From: Spodoptera frugiperda
Taxonomy: Eukaryota > Arthropoda > Insecta > Lepidoptera > Noctuidae
Direction of reading: 5' to 3'
DNA length: 64,000 nucleotides
Assembly (NCBI RefSeq): GCF_023101765.2
Contig: NC_064236.1
Span: 18,130,993 to 18,194,992, forward strand
Part shown: positions 10,546-22,998 of the stretch, in pieces
Layout: each line of letters begins with the position of its first letter
Position numbering within the stretch: the first letter of the stretch is position 1
Position numbers and translations under genes: made by a program
The notes under the pieces: generated by a model
Database searches by the model: none
What the model saw: the letters and a program-made list of their open reading frames with translations, nothing else
Told to the model about the DNA's origin: nothing

Positions 10546-13255
10546 TAGCAAATTAGTTTGATCGGAATTATGTATAGGGCACTACAAGTTCACTACCACC
10601 ATTTCGTACAAAGTCATTAGGCCTACTAACGTTATGCGACTCAGATTTATGCCAAAACAAATTATTCTTTGATCTTAAAGACTAATTTTTATTCTTACAA
10701 GTTATTCTTACTAGTAAGAGTCTTGTGACATTTTGAGTTACACATGTATTATTACTTTGACTAACTTGGACTTCCTATTATGAATAATGTCCAGATAAAG
10801 TGATTAATTTATTACATTATCCAGTGAATTTGGTATTTATATACAATTATTCATAATGGCCAGTCATTATGAATAATTGCTATTTAATCACTCTGACTGT
10901 AACATATATATGTATAACTACTCAAAAAGGGTTTTAGAGATTTAATAAAACAAGGTATTTTTTGTGAATGTTTAATGCATTTTGACGCAGTGATCTTATC
11001 TGATGGTCTAAAGATTTTCCTGCGGCCTAACCTTACAAATAAAGTGACTAATTTCCACACTAAAAAGCTAATATTGATGGCATTGAAAACATTGGCTAAT
11101 TGAGATCAGCAGTAACAACCATATTGTGACCTGTACTTCAGAATTGTTATAGAACAGTATTTGTATGGTGCTTCAGGACCAACTACTATGGAGCATATTC
11201 TAGTAATTACTCTGGCAGCTGGCAGCTTAAAAACATGACTTTGATTCTCGAATAAATAAAACTATTACACAGTACTACTGCCAAATCAAGTATTGCACAC
11301 AACGCCATCTATTGATTGCAATCCGAACTCTGACTACAGGCATGGCCAAAGTTTCCAATGCTAGCAACACAGTTAATACAGCAAATCTTTATCTAAATAA
11401 CAATTATAATAAATTAACTATTGTAGTGTTACAATCGCCGACACAAATCCGGTACACAATCATATAAACAATCTTTGGGATACACTTGTAATTTTATTAT
11501 GCATAGTGAAACTTATTCTTTAATACGATTAAACACGATTACTTATAGAAAAAAGTTCGTTATTAAACTATAAAAAAGACAAATAGCATAGAAACAGAAA
11601 AACAAAACCATCTAGCAATTTATTGTATCTTAAAACAAAAAATGGTTTGTACCGACGATTGCATGAGACGAATAATACACATTAATTACCTACAGAAAAT
11701 TCTGAAACACACAATCCTTTTTTCTACTATTATTTATATAAAACAAACTTGATGTAAAAGACATTCGGTGAAACAGGGACTGATTGTTTTGTATCAAGTT
11801 ACTGATTGGGGGGCAAAATTAAAACCGAATAAGTTGAGAAGTATGGCTTAGTTTCGGGACAAATTCCTTTATTATGTAATGCTATATACAGCTCAATATC
11901 ACACAATTGTGTATGAAATGTATTTGTTGTGTCAAAACACAAGAACAATAATCTTGTGTAACGGGTAATTTGTATAATTTAACATACTATTAAATTCGAT
12001 TGGATGGTACTCTTTTATACTTAATAGTTTGGTCATACTCCAACACCCAATTCAGAAATCAGTACGCCATTATGTTTAAAAACAAGGACCTGTTGATTTT
12101 AGTGAAATCAGTCCTTTGTTATTCAAAGTCTCAAAGTTTTATGTAAAAATTTAATGTTATAGTAGAATTAATCGAATTCACGTTAGCGTTGTCTAAGTAA
12201 GTTGACTTGGCACTATTCTATGTGCATTAACTTCATTATATGTAATAAAAAAAGGCACATCAAAATACAATTTTCCAAATATTGTTAATTCTTGTCTTTT
12301 TAGTTAATGTCTATGATAGTCAATTATTTTATATACCTACACAACATTTGTATGTAAAAGTCGTATCAATGCATGTTAATTTCGTTTACTTACCTACATT
12401 TTATTTTCATTAAAAATGTTGTTTCATTGTAAAATCTTAATTTTAAACGCAATTATTCAAATTGCTGAACTTATAGTCACTCTCTTAATGTACCTATATT
12501 TCGATTTGCATGTGTACCTATAAAACATGTCGATTTGAAAAATAAATAAAGTAGATTTAAATTATCTGACCATTTGGGAATGTAAATATTACGATGTTAA
12601 TTATGTTGTTCAACATCTTAACGTAGGAAACACATAAGACCCGACCTTGATAAATGCATCACATATCAACAATTCAACATAAATAAAAAATCCTTTTTAA
12701 AACAAAAATACAATCTTTTATAAAGACTCCGTCCACACAAAGAATACAAAACAGCTAAAGCATTAATTTTATGTCACAATAATTCGTTCTTATTTTAAAT
12801 AAAACATCAATTAATTTCATAGATAATGGAATGTATCGGTTACAATCACAAACAACGAGAATATAAGAAAATGCCGATTACATGGTTCAACACAAACAGT
12901 GAACATTTACCGAATTATCAATATACCAAGCAATACATTGTAAACATTTTATAAATCTTATCATGCTGCCAATTGCAAAAAATTTTAGAGGGGAATTTTA
13001 CTTAATCAGAAAGCATTTCAAACCCTCTTCAAAGTAGTCACATAAGGAAACAACATCATTTTAGAAACAAAAAATAAATAACAGCCATATATATTAGATT
13101 TTTTTAAAACTTATCATAATAAAGTTACCTTAGTAAGTAGGTATACCTAATATAAAAATATCCATGTATTAATAAATACTTTTTGAAACTACAATACAGC
13201 ACACGTGGCTACTTTACACCGCCAAAACCGTAATAGACTTTCAATCTTATTACCA
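10546..13255. other. AT-rich gene-free stretch
   Basis: No coding exon or RNA gene is recognised in these 2.7 kb, and stop codons are dense in all frames. The only clear structure is a small perfect hairpin at 10844-10879. Confidence 0.5.
10844..10879. repeat. Perfect 15-bp stem hairpin
   Basis: CAATTATTCATAATG (10844-10858) is exactly inverted at 10865-10879, with the 6-base loop GCCAGT. Too short and too AT-rich to call a microRNA precursor. Confidence 0.7.
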
Positions 13256-13483
13256 GTGATAGAAATAGGTAGTGCTTATTAGCCTAAACTTTGAAGAACA
13301 GAGAAAAGAAACGGAGACTTGCTTAGTACTATAATAACTTATTCCAAATAACATATTTTTTTATGTATTTAAGTGTTGTCCGGGCAGATGTCCGGGAGAA
13401 AACATCCTACTACAGAAGTCTCCGTTTCTTTTCTCTGTTCTTTTTCAAAGTTTAGGCGAATAAGCACTACCTATTCCTATCAC
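13256..13483. mobile_element. MITE family A, short copy
   Basis: Terminal inverted repeats of about 64 bp, beginning GTGATAGRAATAGGTAGTGC, read inward from 13256 and back from 13483. The centre (about 13320-13400) is the inner part of only one arm of the longer copy at 18193-19047, so this copy looks like an internal-deletion derivative. The ORF at 13373-13678 crosses the element edge and is not a gene. Confidence 0.8.
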
Positions 13484-13799
13484 TGCTTATTACAGAACAA
13501 TAAGGTTGAAAATCTACTAAAGAAAATTGACACAAGGGTAGCTAGGTACAATATTCTTTATATGTCGCGGCAACTTATGAGAGTAAATATGGTTGCCACG
13601 GAAAAGTTACGTCGAGTATTCGATACCAATTATTCTGCGATGGTCACACCACTAGAAATTTGTAATTTGCAATTATGATGGGTGCTGGCATGCTCTATCC
13701 AATCTCAGTACTACAATGAATCAGTCAGTACCTATGTTCGACTTATGTGTCTCAATTTCAAAACAGTCAGTTTGTCGTTATTTTAATATACAAACTGTT

Positions 13800-14199
13800 C
13801 AGTGCCGGCGTTAGGGGGGGGGGGGGGCGTGATAGGGCGACGGCCCGGGTGACAAATTTTGGGGGCCGCCTAGGTCTGAAGTTGGAGTATCTTGCCTCAC
13901 CTGGTGCAAACCCTCAGAACTGTACTCTACGCTCTGTGCATATTTTTTAAAGAGATTTGTTATAGATGGGTTTTTTGAGGGTTTTTGGTCGAGGAGTGAC
14001 TCTAACGATATCGGAGTCACACGGTGCTTACGCTTACGATTGGTGCAATACTTCCACCGCCAAACCGATACGCGTGACACGTGGTAGATGGTGGGGATAA
14101 CTGAACCTGAAGCAAAAAACTAACACTTGATATTGCTTCTCTCAAGTGGGCGCCACAATATTTTTGCCCGGGGTATCAGTGGCCCTTACGCCGGCACTG
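13800..14199. mobile_element. hAT-type MITE with 8-bp target duplication
   Basis: The 400-bp element starts CAGTGCCGGCGTTAGGG and ends in its near-perfect inverse, CCCTTACGCCGGCACTG. The 8-bp duplication AAACTGTT lies at 13792-13799 and 14200-14207. An 8-bp duplication with CAG-type ends indicates the hAT superfamily. There is a G run at about 13814-13828. It encodes no transposase. Confidence 0.93.
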
Positions 14200-14220
14200 A
14201 AACTGTTATTTATCTAATAT

Positions 14221-14278
14221 TAATCTCACTTTAGGAATATTAAATCTATACTCTTACGATTTCGTATATTTTAGAGCA
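14221..14278. repeat. 58-bp dispersed repeat, copy 1
   Basis: This segment, starting TAATCTCACTTTAGGAATAT, recurs at 17160-17217 with a single difference (T/C near the end). Sequence outside the 58 bp is unrelated between copies. No family is recognised. Confidence 0.75.
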
Positions 14279-16600
14279 CTGTATAGTTAAACACATTGCG
14301 AACATTATCTTCTGACGTTTTATTCCCTGAAGGGGGGCTGTAGCCAGTTATGTCATGAATGCCAAACATTCTTTATGAGTAGGATGAAGAAATAGATGAT
14401 GTAATTTGCTAATTGAGGTCGTTTACACATTATAACCAATCATGATTAAGTTGGTGCACTAATTAACCAATCAGAAGCCCTTGTGAACAATTATTTATTA
14501 ATAATGACACCTGTTAAATGCTTAAGATGACAGTTTTACTAAAATAAAACTGGTTTCATGGCTACTTCATGGCTTCTTGTGTCAAACAATAGCTAGCTTA
14601 TTGAAATTGAATATTTGATTATGTTGCTAAGCGATCTCAAAAGCAAGTAAAATATATAGGATAAAATTATAAGTTATAAATAATAGTAGATAATTATTAT
14701 TGGATATACAAGATGCCCCATAAGTCGGCGATATAATTCGTCCAGGTGATATCCTGATAGACCTTCTAATGGCAGCTGTGTATGGTATTTAGTAAAAGAA
14801 AAAGTTACAAAAGAAAAAACGATAACCCTCGAATTCGGACATCCTGTCACCTTGTATGACATTTACGAGTACCTCGACCAGAATATCACACTATAATTTA
14901 TATTATAAATGTGAAAGTTTTGGATGTTCGTCCGTCAAACACGCTGAAACTACTCAACGGATTTTAATGGAATTTGGTGATTCGATACTTTTATCCCGCA
15001 GGCACGCGAGCGAATCTACTGACAGAACCTACTTTTAAATATTTATGATGTATTTTTGTATTGATAACTAGATTATACTTTGGATTACCTAGCTTCACTG
15101 ACGGACAATTCAATTTTGATGTTTCAAACGTGCCTAATTAACTGGTCAAATTATACCGTTGCGTTTTGGTACACCCTGTAGATTATAAGCTATGTACTAT
15201 ATCAAAATGGCTATAAGCTTATGAATATACCAATTTCTATTTAGTCCCTCCTCTCTTAAGAGAACAAAAGTTCTAATCTAAAGTAGGCTGCGCCAAACAT
15301 CAACCCTCCCACATACTAAAACTACAATACCTACCTATTTTCATTGATGATATCATTCGAAGTAATAAGTAAATTACTTAGAAAAACTTGAATACACGAA
15401 TACGATAAACACTTAGAAAACTTTCAAAACGGTATGTATTTATAAAATCAGTAAATGGTATAATTCCCTAAGATTAGTGATTAATATACGTTGGGATTAA
15501 TATTTTAACTTTCCTTGAAACCTTCAACCTTGAACCGACTCGCTTCGCATGCATTGTCCGCCATGTCTTATTCTTTTCATTTCATTGTTATGCATAATTG
15601 CAACTGGTGTACATATACAGGCTTTAAATCTAGATAAATGGATAGTGCTGGATATAAAAAAAATAATCAGTAATAAATCCCATTATGCATGGCTAGGCAA
15701 ACTGGAGTCGCAACGAATCGGTTACTATTATTTTTGTTACAGGTAACACATTTAATGTAATAGCTGCGGTTATGTATTGTATTGTAATGTGCTACGACAT
15801 ATATGTCGAATGGCTAAGTCTATATGACCGCGCAGAGCCGCCCGTTGTTGCGCGGTAAGAGCATTCACATGACAGAAATGTATGCGCGGCAGTCTGGCAT
15901 CACATCAACATTGCTTAAGAATAGACGTAGAGGTGGCAATTTGCTTACGGATTTTATACCGAAGGCTGAGACGTCGCAGATGAAGACAAAGACAATACTG
16001 GGTGCATCCCAATTTAAGTGAAAGACTTTCTTCAAGCCTGTAGGTACATATCTAGACACACGGCAGTGTGTCCGCCAAGTTCGAGCAAAAAACCGACACA
16101 CCGGCCGTGGGTTATATTACACGAACCATTTCGGGCCAAGTTCGACCCACCTATAACTCAAAATCTATTTTATCTACGCATATGAAATTTCTAGTATCTG
16201 TCGAGATCTACTTACTTATCTAAAATACAAAATTTCATTAATGTACCTATTGTAGATCTTGAGATATTGACGTCAGAAAATCGCTATTTTTACTATACAC
16301 TCACTGACTGACTCACTCACTCATCAAAAACCTAGACCACTTCCAATAGTCGTATTGACTTGAAATTTGGCATGGAGGTAGGTCTTTAGGTCAAGGTAAA
16401 GGAAAAAATCTGAAAATGGCCAAGTGTGAGTCGGTTTTAAAAATAATGAAGGTGTAAATTCATACCCCTAAGGAACTAAAACAAGAAAATTATCTATATC
16501 TTCCAATGGTCGTACCGACCTAAAATTCGTTACGAAGGTTTGTATTTAGTCAAAGTAAAGTAAAATAAGAAAAAAAGAAAATAAACCTTACAAAAATAAA
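14279..16600. other. Gene-free stretch with Helitron-like fragment and low-complexity patches
   Basis: No exon is recognised. About 14890-15035 resembles the 5' part of a lepidopteran non-autonomous Helitron-like repeat (TATTATAAATGTGAAAGTTT followed by a stretch resembling ACTCAACGGATTTTAATGG). A 14-bp palindrome, CGACATATATGTCG, lies near 15798, and a degenerate ACTC-rich patch near 16300. Bases about 16130-16600 look like a dispersed repeat flanking the foldback element. Confidence 0.45.
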
Positions 16601-16604
16601 TGAA

Positions 16605-16946
16605 ATCCCACCCAAAACATAAATGTGAAAGGCTGCCAAGTTCGATAATATTGGAATGCTTCGCCTATAAAAGAAGTGAGATCTAAATAAGTACCAAGTT
16701 CCATACACAGACCTTAGTTAAAAATGATATAACTTGGCAAGTTTTAATAGAAAATTATATACTTGACTCATTGCGTTTAGTAGGTTTATAACAAAGTGTG
16801 TGAAAACTTGCCAACTTGTTATATCATTTTTAACTGAGGTCTGTGTATGGAACTTGGTACTTATTTAGATCTCACTTCTTTTATAGGCGAAGCATTCCAA
16901 TATTATCGAACTTGGCAGCCTTTCACATTTATGTTTTGGGTGGGAT
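16605..16946. mobile_element. Foldback element with ~141-bp arms
   Basis: The left arm (16605-16745) begins ATCCCACCCAAAACATAAAT and is inverted at 16803-16946 almost without change; a 3-base indel in the inner end (TTGGC versus AAGTTGGC) is the main difference. The loop is about 57 bp and AT-rich. No coding capacity. The ORF at 16843-17031 is a by-product of the right arm. Confidence 0.85.
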
Positions 16947-17159
16947 AACTTTATATCCCGACCTGAGACTACATGAAGAATTTTTTGTAACTACTTCAGG
17001 ACGTTTGTTGCATCTTTTGATTTTTATATGATTGTGATTAGAATTTTTATATGACTGTGATGAATGTCGTCGATAAGCAAATCGACAGATACAATGTGGC
17101 CGCGTTCGGTGATCATTTTTTTCTTGAATCTATGCGTCTATCCGTCTCAACTGAACAGT

Positions 17160-17217
17160 TAATCTCACTTTAGGAATATTAAATCTATACTCTTACGATT
17201 TCGTATATTTCAGAGCA
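17160..17217. repeat. 58-bp dispersed repeat, copy 2
   Basis: Matches 14221-14278 at 57 of 58 positions in the same orientation. Flanks differ. Confidence 0.75.
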
Positions 17218-18192
17218 TCGACCTCGAGCGTCTCTAGCGCGCGGGTTGTAGCGCGACGCGCGGTGATGTGGACAACACTAGCTGTTTACTTCGATCTTGT
17301 ACTCCGCGCGATCGTATGAACTTAGCCACATGTTATATGCTAATCTAAAAAAGTGTATCACCATTCGAGCTTCTCTACGGTTAGATACCTATCAAACATA
17401 CAATCCAAAGTTCCTTTTTCGATATTTTTTTATTTTTAAAAGTATGTATTGAGTAGTTGGTATTTTGAGTACATTTTTATAAAAGAGTTATTATCGATAA
17501 GTTTAAATTGTCTTGGTATTGTAATAGTCCATGTGTGTGTGAAACAATAGAAAGTAAGCAGCATAAGTACTTAAAATAGAATATTGTCCAGCCCGAACGA
17601 GTAAATTATAATGAATCCAGGCACTTAGTATCCACAGTCTCAGGAGTAGCCTGCATAGTTCTGGAAAATTCTGTCTACTCGTACGCGGATTTCAGTCGTT
17701 GGAAGTTTCCGTTCCTCCAACGACTATAATATTTGGGCACTATAAATAAACCAAAAAGTATATATATAAATATGATGAGTCAATGAATTTGTTACAAAAT
17801 ACATCGTATTGTGTTGCTATGAACTGGTGACCCAAACATAATTGGGGGATTCTTCAAAAAGTTCACAAATATTATAATTATTAATAATTCTGCGTGTCGT
17901 GTGTGTCTCAACAAATCCAATAAAACTATGGATGATAATAAGCTGCCACGATGCTTAATAATGCCGGAGAATAATGATTTGTTAAATAAAAGTTATAGAT
18001 TTTTGAAGAAACACCCATTTGTATGATCTACATTGCGAGTCTTTATAAGCTGTGCATATCAATGTGAGAGAAAAACATAAAAATATAAGAATTATTGTAC
18101 AAATATGATTATGAAAAAATAACTATTTTAAATAAAAATATTAATTGATGATTGTCGCTCATTTTTTATTTTATGAAGAGCCCTTATAGATA
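17218..18192. other. Gene-free stretch
   Basis: Nothing coding is recognised. A slightly GC-richer patch at about 17216-17270 has CG-rich words but no frame of note. Confidence 0.45.
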
Positions 18193-19047
18193 GTGATAGG
18201 AATAGGTAGTGCTTATTAGCTAAACTTTGAAGAACAGAGAAAAGAAACGGAAACTTTCTTAGTACTATATTTTTTCCATACAAAACTTAAATACATTAAA
18301 TAATTATATGTATTATTTGGAATAAGTTCATGTAGTTTATTATATACATTTCACATGTTAAAAATGATCTTATTATTCTTTTTAAAAACAATTGTCAGTT
18401 TTGATTTCAATTATACACTTGAATTAGTTATTATGTAATCGGCTTTCTCACGTAACTGTTTGTCGAGGAACTTGACTGGTTTCAAGCCATGCTAGAGGCT
18501 CATATTTATGAGTAGCATTCTGCGACACACGACGCGGCGATTGTCGCACTGCCGCTGCTATTGTCAGCAGCAGTGCGACAATATGGCTTGAAACTAGTCG
18601 AGTTCCTCGTCAAACAGTTACGTGACTAAGCCGGTTACATAATAATTAATTTAGCATGTCTCACGAAAGTTATAATAAAATTATACACTTGAACTTTAGA
18701 AATCTCAACAAACATGGCCAAGAGCGAGCTCAAAAGCAAACATTTACTTCGAAACGTGTACGGCTCTTAAAACAAAGACTGGGTCTCATAGTTTCAATAT
18801 CAACAAGTCATTTACAAAATGTTCTCCAACAAGAAAATGTTCAGAAAAGTTGATAGTTGTAACGACTGTGTTATGTTATGTCTATTCGCAAACTTTAGGT
18901 AAACAACACGAACTTATTCCAAATAACATAATTTTTTAATGTATTTAAGTGTTGTCCGGGAGAAAATATCCTACTATAGAAGTCTCCGTTTCTTTTCTCT
19001 GTTCTCTCTCAAAGTTTAGGCTAATGAGCACTACCTATTCCTATCAC
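18193..19047. mobile_element. MITE family A, long copy interrupted by a hairpin retroposon
   Basis: The ends match the short copy at 13256-13483 (GTGATAGGAATAGG at left, CCTATTCCTATCAC at right). The inverted homology continues inward to about 18340 and from about 18903, so each arm is near 145 bp, including the inner phrase GAACTTATTCCAAATAA. The central region holds a separate insertion at 18424-18678 with its own direct duplication. No transposase frame is present. Confidence 0.8.
18424..18678 (+). mobile_element. Palindromic hairpin element (family B), flanked by 15-bp duplication
   Basis: Direct repeats AATTATACACTTGAA at 18409-18423 and 18679-18693 bound the insertion exactly. Inside, about 60 bp starting near CGGCTTTCTCACGTAACTG are inverted at about 18582-18645. 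A unique 3' tail contains ATGTCTCACGAAAGTTATAA. Relatives occur at 21411-21595 (diverged), 38506-38730 (minus) and 61490-61641. The long, variable-length direct duplication is more like target-primed retroposition than a cut-and-paste MITE; that is inference. Confidence 0.8.
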
Positions 19048-19750
19048 TTGTTTATTATTCCAATCATTACGGAGTTAGTTTCATAATAATAGGTATTAGG
19101 TAACTTATAGCAAGTTATACCGTTTTGATTACATTCTAGTTAGAGTAACATACAATTATACTTAATCAAATTTTCCCATTTTGATATGTGCACTTTTTAA
19201 AGACTTGCAGTGTATATTGAGGAAGATGTCTGTCAAATTATGCAAAGAAGTGGTAGGAAAACTTTGGGCCGCGCGAGATGGTGGTCCTCCGACACAACTA
19301 GGTCCTACAAATTCAGCCAATCCAAAAACTCAAGGAAATTAGGCTGTAATATGAATACAACACGCTACAATTTTAGACGAGGACTTCATTAGGTTATCAA
19401 TTGCGAAAGAAACACGAACCTTATTATCTTTCTTTAAAATTCAAATTTAACATTTCAAAGTATGCCCACCACTTATTTCGAGATTTTTGTTACCACTGCA
19501 TCTTATAAGTACATTCACAAAATTCGGTTGACTTTTAGTCTGAAAACGCATTATGAAGTTTTAGATATACATAAGTATATGGGTGACTATGAAGCATTTG
19601 CTGTTACTGTATTATCGTTTTACGGCAATAACTATTTTAAGGTACACTTTGGCGCAACTGACATGTTTATGTTAGTTGATTATCAATTTAACAAACCTTT
19701 GAGAAACATTATTAATTATTTTTTTAAACTAACAACATACTAAAAAAACA
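19048..19750. other. Gene-free stretch with two unassigned short ORFs
   Basis: A 38-codon plus-strand frame at 19226-19342 (MSVKLCKEVVGKLWAARDGG onward) and a 93-codon frame at 19462-19743 look mildly protein-like, but neither is recognised. No supporting splice or promoter signals were found. Confidence 0.3.
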
Positions 19751-19995
19751 AGTGCATAAACTGGTTATAGTACACGACAACTAGTTGGCTGCTCGCGTTA
19801 AACTTATTGTTATTTTTATATTTTTTTTATTTATTATTTTCAACTATTAAACAATTATTGTTGATTATATCTCGAGATGGGTCATCATTGTTTAATCTCA
19901 TATGTCGTTGCAAACAGTAGGCAAGTCGCCCTGGCGTCCCTGTCGCCACCTAGAGAGCGGCCAACTAGTTCCGCGCGCACTATCGTTTATGCACT
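19751..19995. mobile_element. MITE with ~48-bp inverted termini
   Basis: The left end AGTGCATAAACTGGTTATAG, continuing through AACTAGTTGGC, is inverted at right (GCCAACTAGTT through GTTTATGCACT, ending 19995) with several mismatches. The interior is AT-rich and non-coding. I could not define the target duplication. Confidence 0.7.
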
Positions 19996-20405
19996 CATTT
20001 CATTGACGAAGATGCAGTAGTAAATTAATAATGAATGGTTGTTAATTAGATTTTATATTTAATGCTTACCCGTTACCGAAATGATGAATGTACCCCATGT
20101 CACTTCTCTAAATAAAAATAATAGATGGAACCTTAAGTGTTTAGATGGAAGATGTAGGTACATAATGTTTTTCAGAGTTTATGTCCATCAGATAGTTTGT
20201 TTTTGGCGCTAGTAGTTGCTTATGTCTTAATAAATAGTTGTTAAGTTAGTTTTTTTTTTGTTTTTATCAGTGAATCGCTTCGCTATTTAGTTGATGTTGG
20301 CAAGCAGCATTAGATTTTGAATAAAACTCTTCATCTAAACAGTTAAGTCGGTATAGCGTTTAGCAATGAAATATATTAATGCAGTATAAATCATGCTTCA
20401 TACGC

Positions 20406-20684
20406 ATGAAGCAAATACAAAGAGGAGATGTCATAACTGGAACTCCCTTAGGCATAATACGTGACACTTTACGACGGTACAAACTACGCCCCTCTCTATT
20501 TTCCATCCAGCGGTATCATATTACAAAAACGTTGCCTATTGTCGATATTTTAATGTGTCACTTTCTGAGCGCTTAATAACCTATCTACACCTGGTTTCTT
20601 ATAATATAATTGGGTAGGGCCGATTTTTTGTGTCACAGTGCATTGCACTCACATTATGGCATCTTCTCTTTGTACTTGCTTCAT
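20406..20684 (+). mobile_element. MITE family C, copy 1
   Basis: Imperfect inverted ends: ATGAAGCAAATACAAAGAGG at 20406 and, read back from 20684, ATGAAGCAAGTACAAAGAGA. The second copy, in the opposite orientation, is at 45995-46486. Interior matches include the GTGACAC words. Non-coding. Confidence 0.7.
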
Positions 20685-22998
20685 GTTGATACGTGTATAG
20701 AATATACAGCGACGTCTGTACGTATTTACTGTAACTACGTTTCTCTAGCTGAGTGCATGCATATAGTGCCTAAGTGTAGTTTAGACTAGCCATAATAATA
20801 TGTAGACACTTGCACATTAAGCCACCATTGTCTGTCAAATCACAAATATTTCAAAGCTTAAAGACCAAAGACTTCAATGAGCGTGTCCTGTGTGTCGTGT
20901 GAGACGTGGACACAGAAATGACGTAACGCGGAGTCTGTCTGAAGGATCAAATATGAAACGAGGTGATCCAAAAAATTCAAAATGTATTCAAAGCATTATG
21001 AAGCTGTAATGGCAGTAAGCCGGTTATATTTGTCGACAAACTGATTGAAAAAGCGTGTTCTGGAGTGAAGACTACCTAGGCAAACGTAGGTAGGCTGTAG
21101 GGCGCCCAACATGCTCAGTGGAGTGCTATAGGAGAGGCTATGCAGTAGTGCATAGAAACGGAACGATGACAATGAAAGGAATTTGATAGGTCCGGCTAGC
21201 TTAATGTGCATTCTCCTGAACATAATATATCTACTTAAACATGCGTCTATAATCACATACTAATACCATTGAGCATCATTTTGAATTATACTTTTCCGTT
21301 TCATAATTTGAAGGAGTACAAATTGGTAGTGTAAACCAAACTTAAAATGACTGGTGTATAAATGTGAAATGCTCGTAATATGTCGTTTTGTGATAAATTA
21401 ATTACGTCAAATGGTTTACTCACGTAGCTGTGTGACGAGGTAGCTCGAAAGTTTGCAAGCTCGTCGCAGCCACGATATACGCTGTACCGCGCGTCTTTTG
21501 GACCGCATGCTGCTCAAAATCATGGTATGCATGATCGCCTTGTCGAGTGTACCTCGTCTTAATTCTCATAAATAAACCGAATAACCTAATTAATTTAATT
21601 TTGAGATTGATATGAACTTTTTTCTACGTGCATACGCTATCCACAGGCATTACAGTGCTCAAGAATGAACGTATATTGATAGATATAAATACAACATACA
21701 CATGTTGTAGACACATTTTATCTTTAAACTTTATTTCTAAATATATGTATATATACTATTACAAATAGATTTGTTGGAAGTGCTAAATTTCATAGTACAG
21801 GCTGATTTCTGACCTTTTATCGAATAGAGCATTTAGTGTTTTGAAATCTGGATAAGTAGATGTGTTTACAGATAAATACCAAATATCTAGATTTACTTTA
21901 GGATTAAGATATATTATGTATTCAGTTCTATGTTACGATTTGAAGTTTGTCAGACATTGGTAAATTACCCTTGAGACTGAGCCCCCGCTAACGCTAATTC
22001 ATAATATATTTGGTAAAATAAAATAAACTCACGATCTCGTTTTCATTTCGTTAAACGTAAAACAAACTCTTACTAAAGCTTTTAATTTTGTCCATCCTGA
22101 AAGAGTTTTAGTATTGACTATTTACAGTTAGTTTTAAAACAACATCCGATGAAGTTTTAATAATTACATCAAATTGAGTAAGTTTATATTTTCCAATTAA
22201 CAGATAGCTGTAAAACATTTTAGCATTTTTTGTGACGTGCATAGATAATAAATAGCTTTCCCTCTGCCCTTAGTCTTGTAACATCTTTCAAATCGTAACA
22301 CAGAAAAGAGTTTCACACAGAATTCGAAACATCAAGAAGAAATATCTACTATGTGCGCCATGACTTAGAAATAAAAAGTAACAAGTACCTACTTGTACCA
22401 TGTACCCAAGTGCAAACATTATTTTGTCGAGATATTTTGTAAGGAAATACAAAACTGTGATTTTACAATCAGCCAATACTTTGGTATTTCAATCTATAAT
22501 TCTATATATATATATACACGTATACCAACATACTAATGTATGACATAATGGTATTATGTGGGAGAGGTGGTTTGTTTCACTTTCCAAAGAACTAAGCAAT
22601 GTTTTCACTAAGTAGGTACTAGTACAACACACAGAGACTGTAATTACTTCATGAAGAACCAGAAGTATCAAAACTATTATAATAGAGACAAAAAAATAAA
22701 TACTTGAAACTCCCTTTGACCAGTTTATCTGATGGCTGCACCAATGTTCAAATTGTGACCTCTGCAAGATGCGCCGTCTAATGGTGATAATCCTTACATA
22801 CATTTTAAGTAACGTATAAAGATGTAAAACTTTGTTACTTACTTAATAATTTATATAATTTACACATTGACATGCAACATGCGCATGTTCATTCCATCAG
22901 AAATAAAAAGAAGCGTTTGCGTTAGGATTAAATAAAAACTGGACAAATTCCCCTCCCACGTCGACATGAGGTGACCAATCGGAACTCCTGGGACCTGT
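20685..22998. other. Gene-free stretch downstream of the SLC35C2 stop codon
   Basis: This contains the 3' untranslated region of the minus-strand transporter gene of unknown length. A minus-strand AATAAA (TTTATT on plus at about 21729) is a possible polyadenylation signal. A diverged family-B hairpin remnant spans about 21411-21595. No other coding signal was seen. Confidence 0.4.
21411..21595. repeat. Diverged copy of family-B hairpin element
   Basis: GGTTTACTCACGTAGCTG and TGTGACGAGGTAGCTCGA resemble the arm of the element at 18424-18678, and a weakened inverse (GAGTGTACCTCGTC, then CCGAATAACC) follows at about 21545-21580. The middle differs. Confidence 0.5.
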
